46,548 nt of DNA, taken from contig JASCOI010000015.1 in assembly GCA_029959665.1 (NCBI GenBank), forward strand, positions 1-46,548, written 5' to 3'. The notes under the pieces are model-generated. The model was not told the origin of the DNA and did no database searches. It saw only the letters and a list, made by a program, of their open reading frames with translations. The position numbers and the translations under genes were made by a program. This DNA comes from Microbacteriaceae bacterium PS02333. GTDB taxonomy: Bacteria; Actinomycetota; Actinomycetes; Actinomycetales; Microbacteriaceae. Shown one piece after another: positions 32,991 through 41,318 of the stretch. Position 1 is the first letter of the stretch, and each line of letters opens with the position of its first letter.

Positions 32991-34298
32991 TCAGCGCCCC
33001 ATGCCGCGGTACACGAACCCGGCGGCCGTCCAGGCGTCACGGTCCAGGCAGTTGCGCCCGTCGATGACGACGGGGCTCGCGACGATCGACGCCACCGTGT
33101 TCGGGTCGAGCGTGCGGAACTCGTTCCACTCGGTCAGGACGAGGACGAGGTCGGCGTCCTGCATCGCGGCCGCTGCGGTGTCGACGTACCGCAGCTGCGG
33201 ACGGACCCGGGCGGCGGTGCCGTTCGCCTCGGGGTCGTACGCGGACACGGTGGCGCCGAGCTCGAGCAGCCGCGCCGCGATGTCGAGCGCCGGGGAGTCG
33301 CGGACATCGTCGGAGTTCGGCTTGAACGCGAGCCCGAGCACCGCGACCCGCTTGCCGGCGACCGCGCCGCCGAGCATCTCCGAAGCGAGGGTCACGACGT
33401 GGGCGCGACGACGCAGGTTGATCGCGTCGACGTCGGCCAGGAAGTCGAGCGACTCCCCCACGCCGAGCTCGGTCGCACGGGCCTGGAACGCACGGATGTC
33501 CTTCGGCAGGCAGCCGCCGCCGAACCCGAGTCCGGCGTTCAGGAACTTCCGGCCGATCCGGTCGTCGTGCCCGATCGCGTCGGCGAGCGCCGTCACGTCG
33601 GCGCCGGCGACCTCGGCGATCTCGGCCATCGCGTTGATGAAGGAGATCTTCGTCGCCAGGAACGCGTTCGCGCTGACCTTGACGAGCTCCGCGGTGGCGA
33701 GGTCGACGACGAGACGCGGGGTGCCCTCGGCGAGGGTGGTCGCGTAGACCTCGTCGAGCACCGCGACGGCGGACTCGCCCGCTGATCCGGACGGCACGCC
33801 GTACACCAGGCGGTCGGGCGAGATGGTGTCCTGCACGGCGAAGCCCTCTCGCAGGAACTCCGGGTTCCACACGAGCGTCGCGCCCGGCACCGCGTCCTGC
33901 AGGCCGGCGGCGAGCCGCGCAGCGGTCCCGACGGGCACGGTCGACTTGCCGACGACGAACTCCCCGGCGGCGACGTGCGGCGTCAGCGACGCGACGGCGG
34001 AGTCGATGTAGGTCATGTCCGCAGCACCGGTCGGCCCTTGGGGGGTCCCGACGGCGACGAAGTGCACGCGGGACCCGGCGACCTCGGCGTAGTCGGTCGT
34101 GAAGCGGATGCGGCCGGAGGCGATCGCCTCGGCGAGGATCTCCGGGAGTCCCGGTTCGAAGAAGGGGGCGTCGCCCGCGGCGAGCCGCTCGATCTTCACC
34201 GGGTCGACGTCGACCGCGACGACCTCGTGTCCGAGTTTGGCCATGGATGCGGCGTGCACGGCACCGAGGTACCCGCAGCCGATGACAGAGATGCGCAC
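32991..34298 (-). CDS. ugd: UDP-glucose/GDP-mannose dehydrogenase family protein (UDP-glucose 6-dehydrogenase)
   Basis: Oxidises UDP-glucose to UDP-glucuronate (family alternatives: UDP-ManNAc or GDP-mannose). The 435-residue protein starts RISVIGCGYLGAVHAASMAKLGH (NAD fold), has VAVGTPQG, GKSTVPVGT, NPEFLREG and the catalytic-Cys motif GFGGGCLPKD (Cys263), then LGLAFKPNSDDVRDSPALD. This pattern fits UDP-glucose 6-dehydrogenase best. GTG 34298 follows TACCGT with a 6-base gap, so the start looks leaderless. Gives uronic acid for the glycan of this locus (inference). Confidence 0.93.
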   Translation of the reverse strand: MRISVIGCGYLGAVHAASMAKLGHEVVAVDVDPVKIERLAAGDAPFFEPGLPEILAEAIASGRIRFTTDYAEVAGSRVHFVAVGTPQGPTGAADMTYIDSAVASLTPHVAAGEFVVGKSTVPVGTAARLAAGLQDAVPGATLVWNPEFLREGFAVQDTISPDRLVYGVPSGSAGESAVAVLDEVYATTLAEGTPRLVVDLATAELVKVSANAFLATKISFINAMAEIAEVAGADVTALADAIGHDDRIGRKFLNAGLGFGGGCLPKDIRAFQARATELGVGESLDFLADVDAINLRRRAHVVTLASEMLGGAVAGKRVAVLGLAFKPNSDDVRDSPALDIAARLLELGATVSAYDPEANGTAARVRPQLRYVDTAAAAMQDADLVLVLTEWNEFRTLDPNTVASIVASPVVIDGRNCLDRDAWTAAGFVYRGMGR

Positions 34299-34304
34299 GG
34301 GAAG

Positions 34305-34310
34305 ACGGTA
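34305..34310 (-). promoter_or_regulatory. -10 box TACCGT for ugd, leaderless-type
   Basis: TACCGT on the minus strand, six bases before the GTG at 34298. Confidence 0.45.
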
Positions 34311-34352
34311 CCGGACCCTGTGCGAACTTCCACCGAGCGCGATGACTACGCC

Positions 34353-34892
34353 TCAGGAGCGGTCGGGGCCCCGCACGATCTCGTCCCAGTCCGGCTCGCG
34401 GTGCCGCCGGCGGGCCTCGTACGCCTCGACCATGTCGTGCAGCACGGCGACGACGAGGTCGGCGTGCGGCACGTCCGCGAGCACCACGGCGGGGTCGTCG
34501 CCGGGGAACACGATGACGTCACCCGATCGGAACAGCCCCTGCAGCCCCCGGCGCCGGACGGTCACGTCGTACCCACGCGAGTGCAGGAGCTCCTGCCGGG
34601 TCCTGGTGCCGAAGCCGTGCACGACGACGAGTCGCCTCGTGGTGACCACGTACCGCTCGGTCATCCACCGCACCAGCGGCACGACGCCGCCGAACAGCAC
34701 CAGCACGAGCACGAGTCCGGCGACCACGGCGTTGATCCACGCGAGCTGCGCCTGGAACACCCCGAACCCGAACCCTCCGGCGATCGCGACCAGGACGACG
34801 AACACCGCCGGACGCACCAGACGACGCGCGTGCGGCCGGAGCCGGGCCACGACGCGTTCGGGCGGCGGCTCGGCGGTCATGCCGTCATGCAT
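34353..34892 (-). CDS. bacterial PH-domain (bPH2) membrane protein
   Basis: A 179-residue protein with two membrane helices (about residues 28-47 and 50-72) followed by a bPH2-type domain beginning RYVVTTRRLVVVHGFGTRTRQE. Small proteins of this kind are common next to birA in actinobacteria, but their job is unknown. Start may be ATG 34892, which overlaps the birA stop, or ATG 34880; neither has a clear ribosome site, so coupling to birA is likely. Confidence 0.75.
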   Translation of the reverse strand: MHDGMTAEPPPERVVARLRPHARRLVRPAVFVVLVAIAGGFGFGVFQAQLAWINAVVAGLVLVLVLFGGVVPLVRWMTERYVVTTRRLVVVHGFGTRTRQELLHSRGYDVTVRRRGLQGLFRSGDVIVFPGDDPAVVLADVPHADLVVAVLHDMVEAYEARRRHREPDWDEIVRGPDRS

Positions 34893-35715
34893 ACCGCAGG
34901 TGGGTGACGTCCCCCACGGCGACGCCCCTCTCCGCGCCGTCTCGATCCCGGATCGTGATCCGGCCGTCGTCGTCGATGCCGGTCGCGTCGGCTTCCTCGG
35001 TGCTGCCGTCCGGCAGCTCGAGGCGCACCCGCGCGCCGATCGTGCCGCAGCCGGCGCGGACGTGCGACCGGACCGACTCGGCAGCCGTGCCGCCGGCGAC
35101 CAGGGCGACCACGGCCTCCCGGACGCCGGACCAGAAGGCGGACAGGACCGCGTCGGCCAGGTCGACCGCTTCGTCGGTCGCGCCCGCCGCGGCGAGCGAG
35201 GTCGACGTCGGGGTCGGGAGCCGATCGGCCGGGATGGTCAGGTTGACGCCGGCGCCGACGACGACGGAGCCGTCCCCGGCGACCTGGCAGAGGATGCCGC
35301 AGACCTTCCTGCCGTCGACGAGCACGTCGTTCGGCCACTTCACGGTCGTCCTGGAGGACCGTACTGACCCCGCCTCGCCGGTCGCGTCCTGCGTGTCCGG
35401 CTCCAGGGCCGCGATCACCGCGTCCCGCATGGCCGCGCCGGCCACCAGGGGCAGCCAACCGCGGTCGCGGTCGGACAGCGCAGCACGGACGAGCACGCTC
35501 GCCGCGAGGGTCTCCCCGGCCGGTGCTGACCACGATCGGTCGAGGCGACCACGCCCGGCGGTCTGGTCCAGCGTCACGATCGCGCTGCCGTCCGGCAGGT
35601 CGGACGCAGCGGCGAGCAGGTCCGCGTTGGTCGAACCGGTCGTGTCGCGGACGTCGAGGACGGCACCCACGCGGTCGAGTGCGGCGCGCGAGAGCGGGAG
35701 GACCGGTGTGGACAT
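34885..35715 (-). CDS. birA: biotin--[acetyl-CoA-carboxylase] ligase BirA
   Basis: Attaches biotin to the lysine of the carboxylase BCCP domain via biotinyl-AMP. The 276-residue protein has TGSTNADLLA, the biotin/ATP loop TAGRGRLDRSW, VKWPNDVLVDGRKVCGIL and VGAGVNL. No N-terminal helix-turn-helix is present, so it is a ligase only and not a repressor. ATG 35715 lies 7 bases after TAGATT, a leaderless-type promoter. It is divergent from the carboxyltransferase beta gene; its substrate is the alpha subunit encoded at 43452. Confidence 0.95.
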   Translation of the reverse strand: MSTPVLPLSRAALDRVGAVLDVRDTTGSTNADLLAAASDLPDGSAIVTLDQTAGRGRLDRSWSAPAGETLAASVLVRAALSDRDRGWLPLVAGAAMRDAVIAALEPDTQDATGEAGSVRSSRTTVKWPNDVLVDGRKVCGILCQVAGDGSVVVGAGVNLTIPADRLPTPTSTSLAAAGATDEAVDLADAVLSAFWSGVREAVVALVAGGTAAESVRSHVRAGCGTIGARVRLELPDGSTEEADATGIDDDGRITIRDRDGAERGVAVGDVTHLRYA

Positions 35716-35722
35716 GCACGCA

Positions 35723-35728
35723 AATCTA
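35723..35728 (-). promoter_or_regulatory. -10 box TAGATT for birA, leaderless-type
   Basis: TAGATT on the minus strand, seven bases before ATG 35715, back to back with the beta-subunit promoter at 35778. Confidence 0.6.
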
Positions 35729-35777
35729 CGGGCAGGAACCGTGGAGGTCCTCCAACCGACGCCCACCCCGCCGCCGG

Positions 35778-35783
35778 TAGGGT
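35778..35783 (+). promoter_or_regulatory. -10 box TAGGGT for carboxyltransferase beta gene, leaderless-type
   Basis: TAGGGT is followed by six bases and the GTG at 35790; no ribosome site fits between. Confidence 0.6.
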
Positions 35784-35789
35784 GAGCGG

Positions 35790-37385
35790 GTGACTTCAGG
35801 AGACACCCCCGATCTCTCGACGACGGCAGGCCGGCTGGCCGACCTCCGCGAGCGGTACCACGAGGCCGTGACCGCTGCGGGCGAAGCAGCCATCGCGAAG
35901 CAGCACGCCAAGGGCAAGATGACGGCGCGCGAGCGCATCGAGCTGCTCCTCGACGAGAACTCGTTCGTCGAACTCGACGAGTTCGTCCGGCACCGCACGC
36001 ACGCCTTCGGCATGGAGTCGAAGCGGCCGTACGGCGACGCGGTCGTCACCGGACTCGGCACCATCCACGGCCGGCAGGTCGCGGTCTACGCGCAGGACTT
36101 CACCGTCTTCGGCGGCTCCCTCGGCGAGGTCGCGGGCGAGAAGATCATCAAGGTGATGGAGCACGCGCTGAAGACCGGCGTGCCGATCATCGGCATCCTC
36201 GACTCCGGCGGCGCCCGCATCCAAGAGGGGGTGGTCGCGCTCGGCAAGTACGGCGAGATCTTCCGCCTCAACACGCAGGCGTCCGGCGTGATCCCCCAGA
36301 TCTCGATCGTCATGGGCCCGGCGGCCGGCGGCGCGGTGTACTCCCCCGCACTCACCGACTTCGTGATCATGGTCGACAAGACCAGCCACATGTTCGTCAC
36401 CGGCCCCGACGTCATCAAGACCGTCACCGGTGAGGACGTCGGCTTCGAGGAGCTCGGCGGCGCGCAGACCCACAACGCGGTCTCCGGCGTCGCGCACTAC
36501 CTCGCAGACGACGAGAACGACGCGCTCGACTACGCGCGCTCGCTCATCGGGTTCCTGCCGGACAACAACCTGTCCGACGCGCCCGCGTACGACCTGGCCC
36601 CCGAGCTCGAGACGACCGACGCCGACCGCGAGCTCGACGTCGTCATCCCGGACTCCACGAACCAGCCGTACGACGTCACGCAGATCATCGAGCACATCGT
36701 CGACGACGGCGACTTCCTCGAGGTGCAGCCGCTCTTCGCGCCGAACATCCTCATCGGCTTCGGTCGGGTCGAGGGGCGCACGGTCGGCATCATCGCGAAC
36801 CAGCCGCAGGCCATGGCGGGCACGCTGAACATCGACGCCGGTGAGAAGGCGGCGCGCTTCGTGCGGTTCTGCGACGCGTTCGGGATCCCGATCCTCACGC
36901 TCGTCGACGTCCCCGGGTACCTCCCCGGCACCGACCAGGAGTGGACCGGCGTCATCCGCCGTGGCGCGAAGCTTCTCTACGCGTACGCCGAGGCCACCGT
37001 CCCGCTCGTCACCGTCATCACGCGCAAGGCCTACGGCGGCGCGTACATCGTGATGGGCTCGAAGCAGCTCGGCGCCGACATCAACCTGGCGTGGCCGACC
37101 GCCGAGATCGCCGTGATGGGCGGTCAGGGAGCGGTGAACATCCTCTACCGGTCCGAGATCAAGCGCGCGGAGGAAGCGGGCGAGGACGTCGCCGCCGTAC
37201 GCTCCCGCTTGGCGAACGAGTACACGTACAACGTGGCGTCGCCGTACCTCGCCGCGGAGCGCGGGGAGCTCGACGGCATCATCCAGCCGCACGCCACCCG
37301 CGTCTCGGTCATCAAGGCGCTGCGGGCGCTGCGGGGCAAGCGGGCATCGCTGCCGCCGAAGAAGCACGGGAACATTCCGCTCTGA
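35790..37385 (+). CDS. accD: acyl-CoA carboxylase carboxyltransferase (beta) subunit
   Basis: Transfers CO2 from carboxybiotin to acetyl- or propionyl-CoA. The 531-residue protein has two crotonase-like halves. Key blocks: [49 protein letters not shown] (first oxyanion hole), then [32 protein letters not shown] and [20 protein letters not shown]. The length fits PccB/AccD-type subunits of actinobacteria. Substrate choice (acetyl versus propionyl) cannot be told by eye. Its stop overlaps the epsilon gene start by 1 base (TGATG), so the two are coupled. Confidence 0.95.
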   Translation: MTSGDTPDLSTTAGRLADLRERYHEAVTAAGEAAIAKQHAKGKMTARERIELLLDENSFVELDEFVRHRTHAFGMESKRPYGDAVVTGLGTIHGRQVAVYAQDFTVFGGSLGEVAGEKIIKVMEHALKTGVPIIGILDSGGARIQEGVVALGKYGEIFRLNTQASGVIPQISIVMGPAAGGAVYSPALTDFVIMVDKTSHMFVTGPDVIKTVTGEDVGFEELGGAQTHNAVSGVAHYLADDENDALDYARSLIGFLPDNNLSDAPAYDLAPELETTDADRELDVVIPDSTNQPYDVTQIIEHIVDDGDFLEVQPLFAPNILIGFGRVEGRTVGIIANQPQAMAGTLNIDAGEKAARFVRFCDAFGIPILTLVDVPGYLPGTDQEWTGVIRRGAKLLYAYAEATVPLVTVITRKAYGGAYIVMGSKQLGADINLAWPTAEIAVMGGQGAVNILYRSEIKRAEEAGEDVAAVRSRLANEYTYNVASPYLAAERGELDGIIQPHATRVSVIKALRALRGKRASLPPKKHGNIPL

Positions 37386-37690
37386 TGGAACCGGTCGAAG
37401 CATCCAGCACGGGAACATCACGGTCCCGACGGCTGATGGCGCGCCACGCAGCAGCCGTCCCCGCGGACGAACCGACCCCGGTCGCGGACGTCCACGTCGT
37501 CTCCGGCGAGCCGTCCCCCGAGGAGCTCGCGGCGGTCATCGCGGTCCTGCAGCACCAGGCCGACGAAGCGGCGGCCGCTGGGCGTGCTCGGATCGAGGTG
37601 TCTCCGCGCGCGGGCTGGGAGACGTCCGCTCGTGGGCTCCGCGGTCCGCTGCCCCACGGGCCGGGTGCCTGGGCCCGTTCGCTTCGCTGA
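37385..37690 (+). CDS. accE: acyl-CoA carboxylase epsilon subunit
   Basis: A 101-residue protein matching the actinobacterial AccE/PccE type: a variable basic Ser/Arg-rich N-terminus, then VHVVSGEPSPEELAAVIAVLQ near residues 37-57 and a W-containing C-terminus (PHGPGAWARSLR). Epsilon subunits bind the beta hexamer and stimulate the alpha-beta complex. ATG 37385 shares its A with the beta-subunit stop codon. Confidence 0.9.
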   Translation: MEPVEASSTGTSRSRRLMARHAAAVPADEPTPVADVHVVSGEPSPEELAAVIAVLQHQADEAAAAGRARIEVSPRAGWETSARGLRGPLPHGPGAWARSLR

Positions 37691-37906
37691 CGACCGAGCC
37701 GAGATGTACCCCTGGGATACCGGATGGTATGCGCGTTGCAGGGTGCACTTCCCGGTCCGTCTCCCCTCGTGTGGGGGACACGTGTCGGCCGAGGGGGACC
37801 CCAGATGGCGTGTTTGTCCCCCATAATGATGACTGACACGATGCGTACTTCCGGGCATAGTTACTGGTGTTCGGTGTACGAAGTACATCGCCGGACGGTG
37901 GCCGAC

Positions 37907-37912
37907 TAGGGT
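37907..37912 (+). promoter_or_regulatory. -10 box TAGGGT with no gene downstream
   Basis: TAGGGT, identical to the box serving the carboxyltransferase beta gene, is followed within 100 bases by a terminator and no reading frame. Confidence 0.4.
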
Positions 37913-37918
37913 ACGAAG

Positions 37919-38012
37919 CCATTGTCCGCTGCGAGCCAGGGCGATATTCGGGTTGTCGCTCTGCCTCGGGTCGTGAACGGGCCGGTCGGGTTTCCTGACC
38001 GGCCCGTTCCCC
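37919..38012 (+). ncRNA. candidate small RNA of about 90 nt
   Basis: The interval from the expected start downstream of TAGGGT (37907) to the end of the 13-base-stem hairpin (37975-38009) would give a transcript of about 90 bases ending in a terminator. It contains no start codon with a ribosome site and a meaningful frame. No known RNA family was recognised. It may instead be just a distal terminator for the carboxylase transcript. Confidence 0.35.
37975..38009 (+). terminator. 13-base-pair hairpin terminator
   Basis: Perfect arms 37975-37987 and 37997-38009 with a 9-base loop, followed on the plus strand by CCCGTTTCC. It lies 285 bases beyond the epsilon gene, so it may close a separate small transcript. 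It could also stop minus-strand transcription from the sensor gene at 38165. Confidence 0.75.
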
Positions 38013-38090
38013 GTTTCCGGACGCTGCTGTCGTTCGCTGCGGACGCAACGAGCGCCGACACCGCACCACGTGCCGCGGACGCGACCACCC

Positions 38091-38138
38091 GCCGGACAGG
38101 AGGCGCACCGCGGCGCCGCCACGAGCCTCCCGTCCGGC
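38091..38138. repeat. GGAGGC-type palindromic repeat
   Basis: Imperfect palindrome. The 37-base core 38099-38135 matches the core inside maf (43000-43036) at 28 of 37 positions, including the first 8 and last 13. It lies 27 bases beyond the stop of the minus-strand sensor gene, where it would act as its terminator. Confidence 0.7.
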
Positions 38139-38164
38139 GCGGAGCGCGTCCAGGGCCGCGCTCG

Positions 38165-39217
38165 CTACGCGCGCTCGTGCCGCGGGATCTCGAGCCAGAG
38201 CGCGACCGAGTCGTCCTCGTCGCCGTCCTCGTCGTCGTCGTGGGCGGCGCCCAACGCCGCCGACTCGCTCGCCGCGACGTCGAGCCGCAGGCCGACCACC
38301 GTCACCGCAGCGCCCGACCCCTCCGGCACGGTCCGGACGATCACGTTGTCCGCGTCCCACGCCTGCCGGAGCGCATCCGCGAGCTGTGCGTGGATACGCC
38401 GGACGTCGTCGACCTCGAGCTCGTCGAGGCCACCGTCGTCGTGCAGCTGGACGACCGCACCGCGGCGACGGAGGCGCATGACCTCCTCGCGGACGTCGTC
38501 GGACAGCAGGGACCTGCCGCGGATCTCGTCGCGGATGGCCTGCTCGAGGTGCAGGCACTCGGTGCGCTCGGCGTCGGTGAGGTCCCCGCACGAGTCGATG
38601 ATGCGCTGCAGCATCGGCAGCGCCATCCGCGTGGTCTGGCTGAGCCGGAACTGCCGCTCGAACACGTGGGCGTCCTGCGCGGCCTGCCAGTCGGCGGTCT
38701 CCTGCTCGGCGCGGATGAAGTCACGGGTGGTGCGGGTCGCGCGGTTCATCACGAAGTTGAAGATCGTCGCGATGGCGACCCAGACGACGCTGCCGAGCAC
38801 ACCGAGCGCGCCGAGGGCGTCCGGTCCGGCCCACGCGACCGTGTACACCACGAGGAACAGCACCCCGACCCAGGCGAACACGATGCGCTGCCGCACGGCG
38901 ACGATCACCATGAGCGTGCCGACGGCTGCGATCCACCACGTGCCGAACCCCGGCGTCGAGCCGGCCTCGGCCACCGGCGCCGCGACGACCGGCATCATGA
39001 CCGCGGTGGCGAGCGAGAAGCAGGCGACCCACACTGGCAGGACGGCACCCTTGGCGAACAGCGCCGCTCCGGTCGCGGCGGCGTACAGCGCCATGCACGC
39101 GAGCACCGCACCGACGTCGCTGACACGGAACAGCGTCGTCGAGGCGAGGAGCAGGTGGTAGAGCGAGAACAGCGCGGCGAGGCCGATCGCGACGCCGGCG
39201 GGGATCGAGATCTTCAC
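38165..39217 (-). CDS. membrane sensor protein, degenerate histidine-kinase-like
   Basis: A 350-residue protein with about six N-terminal membrane helices (residues 1-150), a charged coiled region (TTRDFIRAEQETADWQAAQ) and a C-terminal domain that ends SVALWLEIPRHERA like a kinase ATPase fold. It lacks a recognisable phospho-acceptor H-box and the N- and G-boxes of HATPase; an acidic low-complexity stretch (HDDDEDGDEDD) lies near the end. GTG 39217 overlaps the stop of the true kinase by 4 bases. It is the third gene of the response regulator-kinase-sensor operon. Possibly a co-sensor or regulator of the kinase; the function is inferred from position. Confidence 0.7.
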   Translation of the reverse strand: MKISIPAGVAIGLAALFSLYHLLLASTTLFRVSDVGAVLACMALYAAATGAALFAKGAVLPVWVACFSLATAVMMPVVAAPVAEAGSTPGFGTWWIAAVGTLMVIVAVRQRIVFAWVGVLFLVVYTVAWAGPDALGALGVLGSVVWVAIATIFNFVMNRATRTTRDFIRAEQETADWQAAQDAHVFERQFRLSQTTRMALPMLQRIIDSCGDLTDAERTECLHLEQAIRDEIRGRSLLSDDVREEVMRLRRRGAVVQLHDDGGLDELEVDDVRRIHAQLADALRQAWDADNVIVRTVPEGSGAAVTVVGLRLDVAASESAALGAAHDDDEDGDEDDSVALWLEIPRHERA

Positions 39218-40479
39218 GACGCCTCCACCCGGTCCGCGGGTCGGGCCGGCCACGTCAGCACCACGCGGGTCCCTGCTCCGGGGGTCGTGTGGATCTCGGC
39301 GAGCCCGTCAGCGGCGGCGACCCGTTCGATGATCGACCGTCGGACGCCGAGACGACCGGCTGGGATCGCGCCGACATCGAACCCGGCGCCGTCGTCCCCG
39401 ACCTCCACGCGCACCACGCCGGAGGGCGACACGTCGACGCTGACCCAGCGTTCGACCCCGTCCCCGGCGTGTTGCACGCTGTTCACCGCTGCCTGGATCG
39501 CGGCGGACGCCAGGGCGTCCGCGGCGGGTGCCGGCGCGTTGTGCATGCCGAACGGGCCGCCCCGGACCGCCACCGGGGCGGCGAGTGCGGACACCGCGGC
39601 TCCGATGCGCGCGTGCAGCTCGGCGAGCGGCACCGGTGGCACCTCACCGGGGCCGTCGGAGGCCGCCGCGAGGTGGTCGATCGCGTTCCGCGCCATCCTG
39701 CTGGCGAGCGTCTTCGCCTCGAGCGTGTCCGCACGTGCGGCCGAGAGGAGCGTGGTGAGGACGCTGTCGTGCACGATCGCGTCGACCTGCACGCGCTCGA
39801 CCTCGGTCGCGTGCTCCCGGATGGCGTGCGAGTACCGGCGCACGGCGGTCGCCTGCGCCGAGTCGACCGCAGCCGCCGCTCGGCGGAGCACCACGGCGAG
39901 CACGAGGGTCACGATGCCGAGGATCGTCGTGTAGACGCCGTCGAGGAGCGCCCGGGTCAGGCCCACCTCGCCGCCGGCGGGCGTCAGGCGGATGACGATG
40001 TAGACGATCGGGACGAGCGCGTTGTAGACGGTCGCCCGCCACGGCGCGAAGCCCATGGCAGCTGCCGTCGTCCCGACGTTGCAGAACCACCACGGCCACG
40101 GCACCTGCCCGGCCGGGAGGTCGTCGTTGAGCGTCAGCGGCCACGTCACGAGCGCGACGAAGAACACGAGCGCGCACAGGATCTGCGCGGGCTGCGCGAA
40201 CCGCTGCACCAATGCCGAGACGCCGACGAAGACGAACGTCCCCGCGACGGCCAGCACGACGACCGGGCCCCAGACCGGGTCGAGCACCGGGAGCTGGTGC
40301 ACGACCGCCGGCGCATCGACGACACCGAGCCCGACCGCCGCGAGGGCGAGCAGGATCGCGAACGCGCGCTCCGTCGACGCCTGCGTGATCCTCGCCCGCA
40401 CGCCGCGGGACGGGTCGGTCCCGAACGGCGCGACGTCGGCCGTCAGCGGCGCCCGGGTGCCGTCAGCGCCCGTCGACAT
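39214..40479 (-). CDS. NarL-type sensor histidine kinase
   Basis: A 421-residue membrane kinase. About six helices in residues 30-215 form the sensor. IVHDSVLTTLLSAAR carries the likely phospho-acceptor His237 in a HisKA_3-like H-D pair. The ATPase domain shows AIQAAVNSVQHAG (N-box) and VGDDGAGFD (G1-box), then GRLGVRRSIIERV and GTRVVLTWP. ATG 40479 overlaps the regulator gene by 17 bases; its ribosome site is weak, so coupling is expected. Partner: the regulator at 40463. Signal unknown; no extracytoplasmic domain of note. Confidence 0.88.
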   Translation of the reverse strand: MSTGADGTRAPLTADVAPFGTDPSRGVRARITQASTERAFAILLALAAVGLGVVDAPAVVHQLPVLDPVWGPVVVLAVAGTFVFVGVSALVQRFAQPAQILCALVFFVALVTWPLTLNDDLPAGQVPWPWWFCNVGTTAAAMGFAPWRATVYNALVPIVYIVIRLTPAGGEVGLTRALLDGVYTTILGIVTLVLAVVLRRAAAAVDSAQATAVRRYSHAIREHATEVERVQVDAIVHDSVLTTLLSAARADTLEAKTLASRMARNAIDHLAAASDGPGEVPPVPLAELHARIGAAVSALAAPVAVRGGPFGMHNAPAPAADALASAAIQAAVNSVQHAGDGVERWVSVDVSPSGVVRVEVGDDGAGFDVGAIPAGRLGVRRSIIERVAAADGLAEIHTTPGAGTRVVLTWPARPADRVEAS

Positions 40480-41179
40480 CCGGGTCGATGCCGGAGTCGA
40501 GCCCCGGCAGGATGCCGTCCTCGACCGCACGGCGGAGCAGGTCCACCTTCGTCGGGGCCGGACGGCCGACCTCCACGTACTTCACACGGATCCGGTCGAG
40601 GTACTCGCGCGCGGTCGAGTACCCGATGCCTAGCTGCTGCGCCGCGAGCTTGAGGGGCAGACCCGATGCGTAGAGGTGCAGGATCTCGCGCTCACGACGG
40701 CCGAGCTGCGCCTTCGCGAAGTCGCGGTCGGCGTCGATCGCGCTCGCCCACTCGAGGTTGTTGAGGACGTCGCCGCGCGCGACGGTAGCGACGGCAGCCA
40801 TCACGGTCTTCGTCGCCGACGACTTCGGGATGACCCCGGCGGCCCCTGCCGCCAGTGCCTCACGGACGTTCGCGACGCGGTCGGCGATGCTGTGCACGAG
40901 GACGGCCGAACCGGTCCCCTGCACGCCCTTCACGTTCTCCGTCACGGTCGAACCGTCGCCGAGCGACAGGTCGAGGACGACGACGTCCACCTCTCGCCCC
41001 TCGAGGTTCGCGATGTACTCGGGCACGCTCGCTGCGGTGAGGACGACCTCGAACCCCTCGTTCTGGCATGCGGCCTGGATGCCGAGCCGGACGGATTCGT
41101 GGTCGTCGACGATCGCGACGCGGACCGGCCTCGTGGTGAGTCCGGTCGTCCCTGTGGTGGTGGTCGATTCTGCTGGCAC
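40463..41179 (-). CDS. LuxR/NarL-family response regulator
   Basis: A 238-residue transcription factor. The receiver domain has VRVAIVDDHESVRLG (acidic pocket Asp25/Asp26) and VVVLDLSLGDG with phospho-acceptor Asp70, then VIPKSSATK (conserved Lys). The C-terminal helix-turn-helix starts LGRREREILHLYASG and includes YSTAREYLDRIRVKY. GTG 41179 has AGAGGTCACC upstream; an ATG at 41227, three bases past the likely transcription start, is an alternative leaderless start adding 16 residues. First gene of the three-gene operon. Confidence 0.9.
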   Translation of the reverse strand: MPAESTTTTGTTGLTTRPVRVAIVDDHESVRLGIQAACQNEGFEVVLTAASVPEYIANLEGREVDVVVLDLSLGDGSTVTENVKGVQGTGSAVLVHSIADRVANVREALAAGAAGVIPKSSATKTVMAAVATVARGDVLNNLEWASAIDADRDFAKAQLGRREREILHLYASGLPLKLAAQQLGIGYSTAREYLDRIRVKYVEVGRPAPTKVDLLRRAVEDGILPGLDSGIDPDVDGR

Positions 41180-41218
41180 GGTGACCTCTCGTTCCGACGG
41201 GCCCGGCCCCTGAAACCG

Positions 41219-41242
41219 GGTTGCCATCAGCAACCAAGGATA
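41219..41242 (-). promoter_or_regulatory. -10 box and inverted repeat before the response regulator
   Basis: TATCCT on the minus strand at 41237-41242 is a good -10 box. A 6-base inverted repeat (41219-41224 plus one base, and 41230-41235) spans the expected transcription start. It could be an autoregulatory operator for the NarL-type regulator. Confidence 0.45.
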
Positions 41243-41318
41243 CCCAGGTCCGTCTCAGGTTCGGGTCTCGCCACACACAGTGTGCGCTATGCGTCGCCCG
41301 GACGGCGCGCTCGACCCG

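Larger units (their letters stand above)
37691..38164. other. 474-base gene-free AT-richer stretch with hairpins
   Basis: No credible reading frame is present. Two 60-base lines are about 53 % and 58 % GC, far below the flanking genes. It holds two C/G-rich hairpins: one between about 37759 and 37779 (one bulge), and a 7-base stem GGGGGAC/GTCCCCC between about 37794 and 37823. It also has AT-rich promoter-like DNA (CATAATGAT at 37822), a TAGGGT box (37907), a strong terminator (37975-38009) and a palindrome (38091-38138). It may encode one or more small RNAs. Confidence 0.6.

Noticed and set aside
34885-35715. BirA as a biotin-operon repressor
   Set aside because: No N-terminal helix-turn-helix is present; the protein begins directly in the ligase domain.
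37584-37909. Small frames in the gene-free stretch after the carboxylase epsilon gene
   Set aside because: They overlap the epsilon gene or cross hairpins, lack ribosome sites and show no recognisable domain.
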